A DNA stretch of 56,382 nt, taken from Chlorobium sp. GTDB taxonomy: Bacteria; Bacteroidota; Chlorobiia; Chlorobiales; Chlorobiaceae. Under the pieces are notes generated by a model. That model was not told the origin of the DNA. It did no database searches and worked only from the letters and a program-made list of their open reading frames with translations. The translations under genes and the position numbers were made by a program. This document shows positions 53,567 to 56,382 of this stretch, one piece after another. Where the stretch lies: NCBI GenBank assembly GCA_028277225.1, contig JANQHB010000036.1:1-56382 (forward strand). The letters run 5' to 3'. The number at the start of each line of letters is the position of its first letter. Positions within the stretch are counted from its first letter, which is position 1.

Positions 53567-53739
53567 AACATTAAATCCCCATCACGTAGATTTAGTTTTT
53601 GTCCGTCTTGCGTTCGCTCCTGAATCAGCTGGCACTCTAACTGCGCCAAGGTGGCGAAAATATTGATCACCATTTCGCCGGATGCGCTCATAATGTCAAA
53701 GCCAACATCTTTAGCGATGCGAATAGCATGTTCAAATTG
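53563..53739 (-). pseudogene. Serine-recombinase (resolvase/invertase) remnant
   Basis: The minus strand between the TM gene stop (53740) and the SEC-C gene start codes 58 residues, including GEMVINIFATLAQLE and QLIQERTQDG. This is the conserved (A/G)xLxxNIFAxLAxxERxLIxERT stretch of serine recombinases. There is no start, no catalytic serine region and no DNA-binding domain, so it is a fragment. It shows that a site-specific recombinase was once active in this island. Confidence 0.75.
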
Positions 53740-54210
53740 TTAGACAGCGAACCTTCCAATAATGAATGCACCAATGGAGAAAACACCTAGCAGAAAATAG
53801 AAGGCGAGAATATGCCACCGGTGACGATTCTTAAGGATGCTAAATACACGTGAAACCGATGGATACTGAAGTTTTCTTCCAAAACTATGGTTATAACCAT
53901 CAAGCAAATCTTCCGCTTCAGGGAGCGCTAAATACCTGTCGATCCGCTCCGAAATATCTGTAGTATGTTCAATCGCACTATCTTGGAATGATTTATAAAT
54001 AAGTTCTTGGTACATGAATGCCAGAAGCAAGGGCAAATTCGCAAGCACAATAGCATCGTGATTTTGTGTTATTGAAAAAGCAACCACAGCAGACGATGTA
54101 AAAAGAGCCCCGTTTTTGATCTTGAAAATGTGATCATCGCACTTATCGATAAAACCAAGTGTTTGAGCAAAATCTTCTCTCAGGGCATCAATTGCTCTCA
54201 TTTCTTGCAT
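53740..54210 (-). CDS. Membrane protein with three predicted helices
   Basis: About 156 residues from the ATG at 54210; a TTG start 14 codons upstream is possible. Two hydrophobic segments near the N-terminus (NGALFTSSAVVAFSI, AIVLANLPLLLAFMY) and one at the C-terminus (ILAFYFLLGVFSIGAFIIGRFAV) flank a soluble charged middle. No family recognised. Similar small two- or three-helix proteins (SLATT-like) are common effectors in conflict systems. The next features downstream are the recombinase remnant and the SEC-C nuclease gene. Confidence 0.6.
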   Translation of the reverse strand: MQEMRAIDALREDFAQTLGFIDKCDDHIFKIKNGALFTSSAVVAFSITQNHDAIVLANLPLLLAFMYQELIYKSFQDSAIEHTTDISERIDRYLALPEAEDLLDGYNHSFGRKLQYPSVSRVFSILKNRHRWHILAFYFLLGVFSIGAFIIGRFAV

Positions 54211-54733
54211 ATTATTTTGATTACAACTACTACAGTTTTTTAGCCATGCCAATAAATATACAGTACAAATACTTTTTCCCGAATTTAACCTTCTGACTTC
54301 ATCCTATTTAATGGCATGTTTTGAAACCTCCTATCTTCCTTATGCAGCAACCGCATAACTCTCGATCAGCATTATTAACTCAATCATTCCAGAGCCAGCA
54401 AATCACTATTCCCGAAAACCCCTGTTTTCAAAGGCTTATTGAAACGATTAAAAGCAGACAAGTTTATGGAGCAGAATTGAGAGAAAAAACATAAAGGAGC
54501 TATGCCCCCTTATCACGTTTCTATGGTGATGCCGAAAAGTGCCACTATAGCCCTTACTTGCTTTGAGAAGCAGAACGCATCAGTTCAGATTTTTGGATGT
54601 CACCAAGCCTCACCTGTCAGGCGGCAACCTTTTCTTCATCTGTCGGTGCCCTGACAAATATTCTGTCATAAATAACCGGTCGGAACTGCATTGAGCGGCA
54701 CTATGGAAACGCAAACTCACCCCAACAAGCCAG
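54211..54733. other. Intergenic region with island repeat copy 2
   Basis: 523 bp. The left third (54245-54375) is the second copy of the island flank repeat, with the same ESYAVAA-stop short frame on the minus strand. Farther right I see only short frames, the longest about 40 codons, and no gene I can support. Confidence 0.55.
54245..54375. repeat. Island flank repeat, copy 2
   Basis: Matches copy 1 in the AATATACAG, AATACTT and GCAACCGCATA blocks at equal spacing. Lies about 35 bp upstream of the TM gene start. Confidence 0.6.
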
Positions 54734-55342
54734 TCATGCTTGAGAACCCACTCGCGTGTTCCAGTCCGGTTCAATACCTTGTTCTCTACTCTCTGCGAAG
54801 CAGTAACTTATTTGTACCCCGGCAGGAATAGTTAGGCTATTAATACGATTGCAAATGTTAGCCTTATTGTCAAACACCACCATCCCAAACTCAACCTTGC
54901 TTTGCCCTTGGGTAGTCCGAAAAACTCCAATCAACTCCTGAAGCTTGGCGAGATCGTGCTCAATCTTCCTTAGGAACGTTCCCGTACAATCTCCATTTGG
55001 CCTACGAAACTTCAACTCAATAATCGCCTTTGGTATGTTGAATCCATAACCTTTACTCGGCAAGGATGCGTGCCTTCTGACATCCAGGTTCGAAACATCC
55101 ACAAGCACAATATCGGATCGAGTCTTCATATTGCCGTCACCATACCAGCGCACCTCCATGTGCAGTGAGATTGATCTGTCTCCATCGTTTGTTGTTTCCT
55201 CCGTACCAAATCTGGTTATGAGCCTATGGCACAAATGCATACGAAGGTCTTCTTCAGTAAGCAACACGTTTTGTGCTCGCAGAAAAGCGTTTCTGACAGC
55301 CGAAATGGACTCCTCAATGTGCTGTCTGTCTGCTTCAGTCAT
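54734..55342 (-). CDS. Nuclease-like (PD-(D/E)XK-type) hypothetical protein
   Basis: About 202 residues from the ATG at 55342, which has AAGGG 6 nt upstream. Earlier in-frame starts (ATG at 55414, TTG at 55447) would add up to 35 residues. The block SDIVLVDVSNLDVRR followed by KAIIELKFRRPNG gives the D ... ExK pattern of restriction-like nucleases. Other features: a helical N-terminus, and a late FGMVVFDNKANICNRINSL strand. No family named. It is a candidate defence nuclease. Confidence 0.6.
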   Translation of the reverse strand: MTEADRQHIEESISAVRNAFLRAQNVLLTEEDLRMHLCHRLITRFGTEETTNDGDRSISLHMEVRWYGDGNMKTRSDIVLVDVSNLDVRRHASLPSKGYGFNIPKAIIELKFRRPNGDCTGTFLRKIEHDLAKLQELIGVFRTTQGQSKVEFGMVVFDNKANICNRINSLTIPAGVQISYCFAESREQGIEPDWNTRVGSQA

Positions 55343-55499
55343 TTTCATCCCTTGTAGCGAACGGTCAGCAATTAGCGACAACGTTTTAAAGATATTAGGA
55401 CGTATTTCACGCATTACGTGAAGGTGTCCGCTACATTGCGCTGTCAAATTGATTTTAATTTTATTTTAAATCTTCTTATTTATCAGACGAATTAGAATA

Positions 55500-56147
55500 C
55501 TAGTCAAAGTTTTCCTTCTTTATAAACTCAGCATAATTTAACCTTTCCCCCTTAATTGCCCTTAGCCTTATAACAATATTATCATTTTTAAAATCATACT
55601 TAATGAGTTCATTAAAATTATTACAAAAATAATCTATCGCGCAATAAGTATCCAAAGGATCTCTTCCATAAAGCAGAATTACATCTCTATATTTTCCATA
55701 TTCAGTTATAATTAATTTTAATTTTATAATTAAAGCCTCATTCTTATCTACCGAATGCCCATCTTGCACATAAAGAAAATCACAATACTTATCCATATAA
55801 GCTTTAGTTCTTTTATTAAAAACATATCCTCCAATACATATTTCCAAGTCAAATAAATCATCTCCTCGCAATTCAGAATCTATTTGGTAAATAAAATCAA
55901 TATTATGACTTGAAAAAAGTTTAGTGATTTTTGGAAGTGTGTATATAGCCTCTGAATGCACAAAAAGATCTTTATCCCACTCAGGCTTTAAACCTGTCAA
56001 TCCAGCAAATACAATTGCGACATTCTTTTTTATTGAAGGCAACGCCTTATAAATCCTTCTTAATCTTATATCTTTAATAAGCTTTGGCATTACACCACCA
56101 ATTAATGCTGCTATAAGACTTGCTGATATACCTATAAAAAGTTCCAT
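55500..56147 (-). CDS. AT-rich membrane-anchored hypothetical protein
   Basis: 215 residues. An N-terminal membrane helix (about 3-24, LFIGISASLIAALIGGVM) leads a soluble alpha/beta domain with AIVFAGLTGL, DLEICIGGYVFNKRTKAY and DVILLYGRDPLDTYCAIDYF. No family recognised. The GG-x2-x-N-x2-T pattern could be a nucleotide or ligand loop. Base composition is far more AT-rich than the rest of the window, a sign of transfer. A possible sensor or effector in the island. Confidence 0.6.
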   Translation of the reverse strand: MELFIGISASLIAALIGGVMPKLIKDIRLRRIYKALPSIKKNVAIVFAGLTGLKPEWDKDLFVHSEAIYTLPKITKLFSSHNIDFIYQIDSELRGDDLFDLEICIGGYVFNKRTKAYMDKYCDFLYVQDGHSVDKNEALIIKLKLIITEYGKYRDVILLYGRDPLDTYCAIDYFCNNFNELIKYDFKNDNIVIRLRAIKGERLNYAEFIKKENFD

Positions 56148-56230
56148 TAGTATTTAGACAAAAATAAATAAATAGATATTTTTTGCATTATATCAACCCA
56201 ACATTATATATTAAATTTAATACGGATTTC

Positions 56231-56285
56231 ATTACTCTCCTCTCACAATATAAAGCATAAATACTCATCTCTTTATTCAAACACA
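56231..56285. repeat. Island flank repeat, copy 3 (truncated)
   Basis: ATTACTCTC and CACAATATA blocks match copy 1 over about 55 bp. The match ends where the insertion-sequence-like end begins. Lies about 85 bp upstream of the AT-rich gene. Confidence 0.6.
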
Positions 56286-56382
56286 GTAGTGTCCGGTAAA
56301 AAATAAAAAAGGTCTGAAAACTCTTGAGAAACGGTGATATTAAAAGTGACCAAACCGTTTCTATCAGCTGTATTCAAAAGGA
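56286..56382 (+). mobile_element. Probable left end of an insertion sequence (runs off window)
   Basis: The sequence from TAGTGTCCGGTAAAAAAT resembles the terminal repeats of IS4-family elements of the DUF4372 type. The window ends in AAAAGGA, a likely ribosome-binding site for a transposase just beyond. The junction interrupts repeat copy 3. The other end and the transposase are not visible. Confidence 0.45.

Noticed and set aside
50823..56285. Chromosomal integron with attC sites
   Set aside because: The flank repeats lack a convincing paired attC core and lie upstream rather than downstream of genes; no integron integrase is seen. One GTTAGAC at the TM gene stop is probably chance.

Overview
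The window looks like a chromosomal segment of a green sulfur bacterium (Chlorobiaceae; a Chlorobium- or Prosthecochloris-like genome is my guess). The reasons are moderate GC, a Gram-negative envelope gene set (LPS heptose genes, a late lipid A acyltransferase, TamB, a PpiD-like foldase), a TrpB2-type tryptophan synthase, ClpC, an SRP receptor without a long acidic N-terminus, a carotenoid-type FAD oxidoreductase, and many short degenerate tandem repeats between genes. The genus is inference; no 16S rRNA gene is present.

Layout. (1) 1-7.2 kb, minus strand: surface-protein block. A 1465-aa acidic DUF4214 repeat protein with an RTX-like C-terminus is followed by a TPR-sulfotransferase and then by the N-terminal part of a second repeat protein that runs off the window start. 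(2) 7.5-22.4 kb: housekeeping core with a lipid A acyltransferase, rfaE2-tamB-coaBC, a family 4 uracil-DNA glycosylase, dnaB, ptsI, a PpiD-like foldase and pcm. (3) 22.4-31.2 kb: a DUF123 protein, ftsY, thiL, waaF, tRNA-Leu(UAA), trpB2, a repeat-rich 620-bp intergenic region and clpC. (4) 31.3-42.7 kb: small hypothetical and envelope genes, a cytochrome c lipoprotein, a cation/proton antiporter, a radical SAM/DUF4130 DNA-metabolism pair split by a four-helix-bundle (S23-like) gene, an FAD oxidoreductase, tRNA-Pro(GGG) and an alpha/beta hydrolase. (5) 42.7-48.6 kb: PBP1A, guaA, a toxin-antitoxin cassette and serB. (6) 48.7-56.4 kb: accessory island, all minus strand, partly AT-rich. It holds HEPN, four-TM and metallo-beta-lactamase genes, a SEC-C/PD-(D/E)XK nuclease, a serine-recombinase remnant, another nuclease-like protein and membrane proteins, and ends in what looks like the edge of an insertion sequence.

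Main observations. The toxin-antitoxin pair at 46.6-47.15 kb lies between two perfect 57-bp direct repeats of the guaA 3' end, the signature of site-specific insertion into guaA. The insert carries no integrase, and the duplicate also preserves the serB ribosome-binding site. The HEPN/4TM/MBL operon and its neighbours in the island look like defence modules, and related sequence recurs upstream of each of three gene blocks. Heptamer arrays sit in inverted orientation on both sides of three intergenic inserts (15.0, 27.9-28.5 and 37.0-37.5 kb), one of which contains the S23-like gene. Several arrays of 7, 8 and 9 bp begin at, or supply, the stop codons of neighbouring genes.
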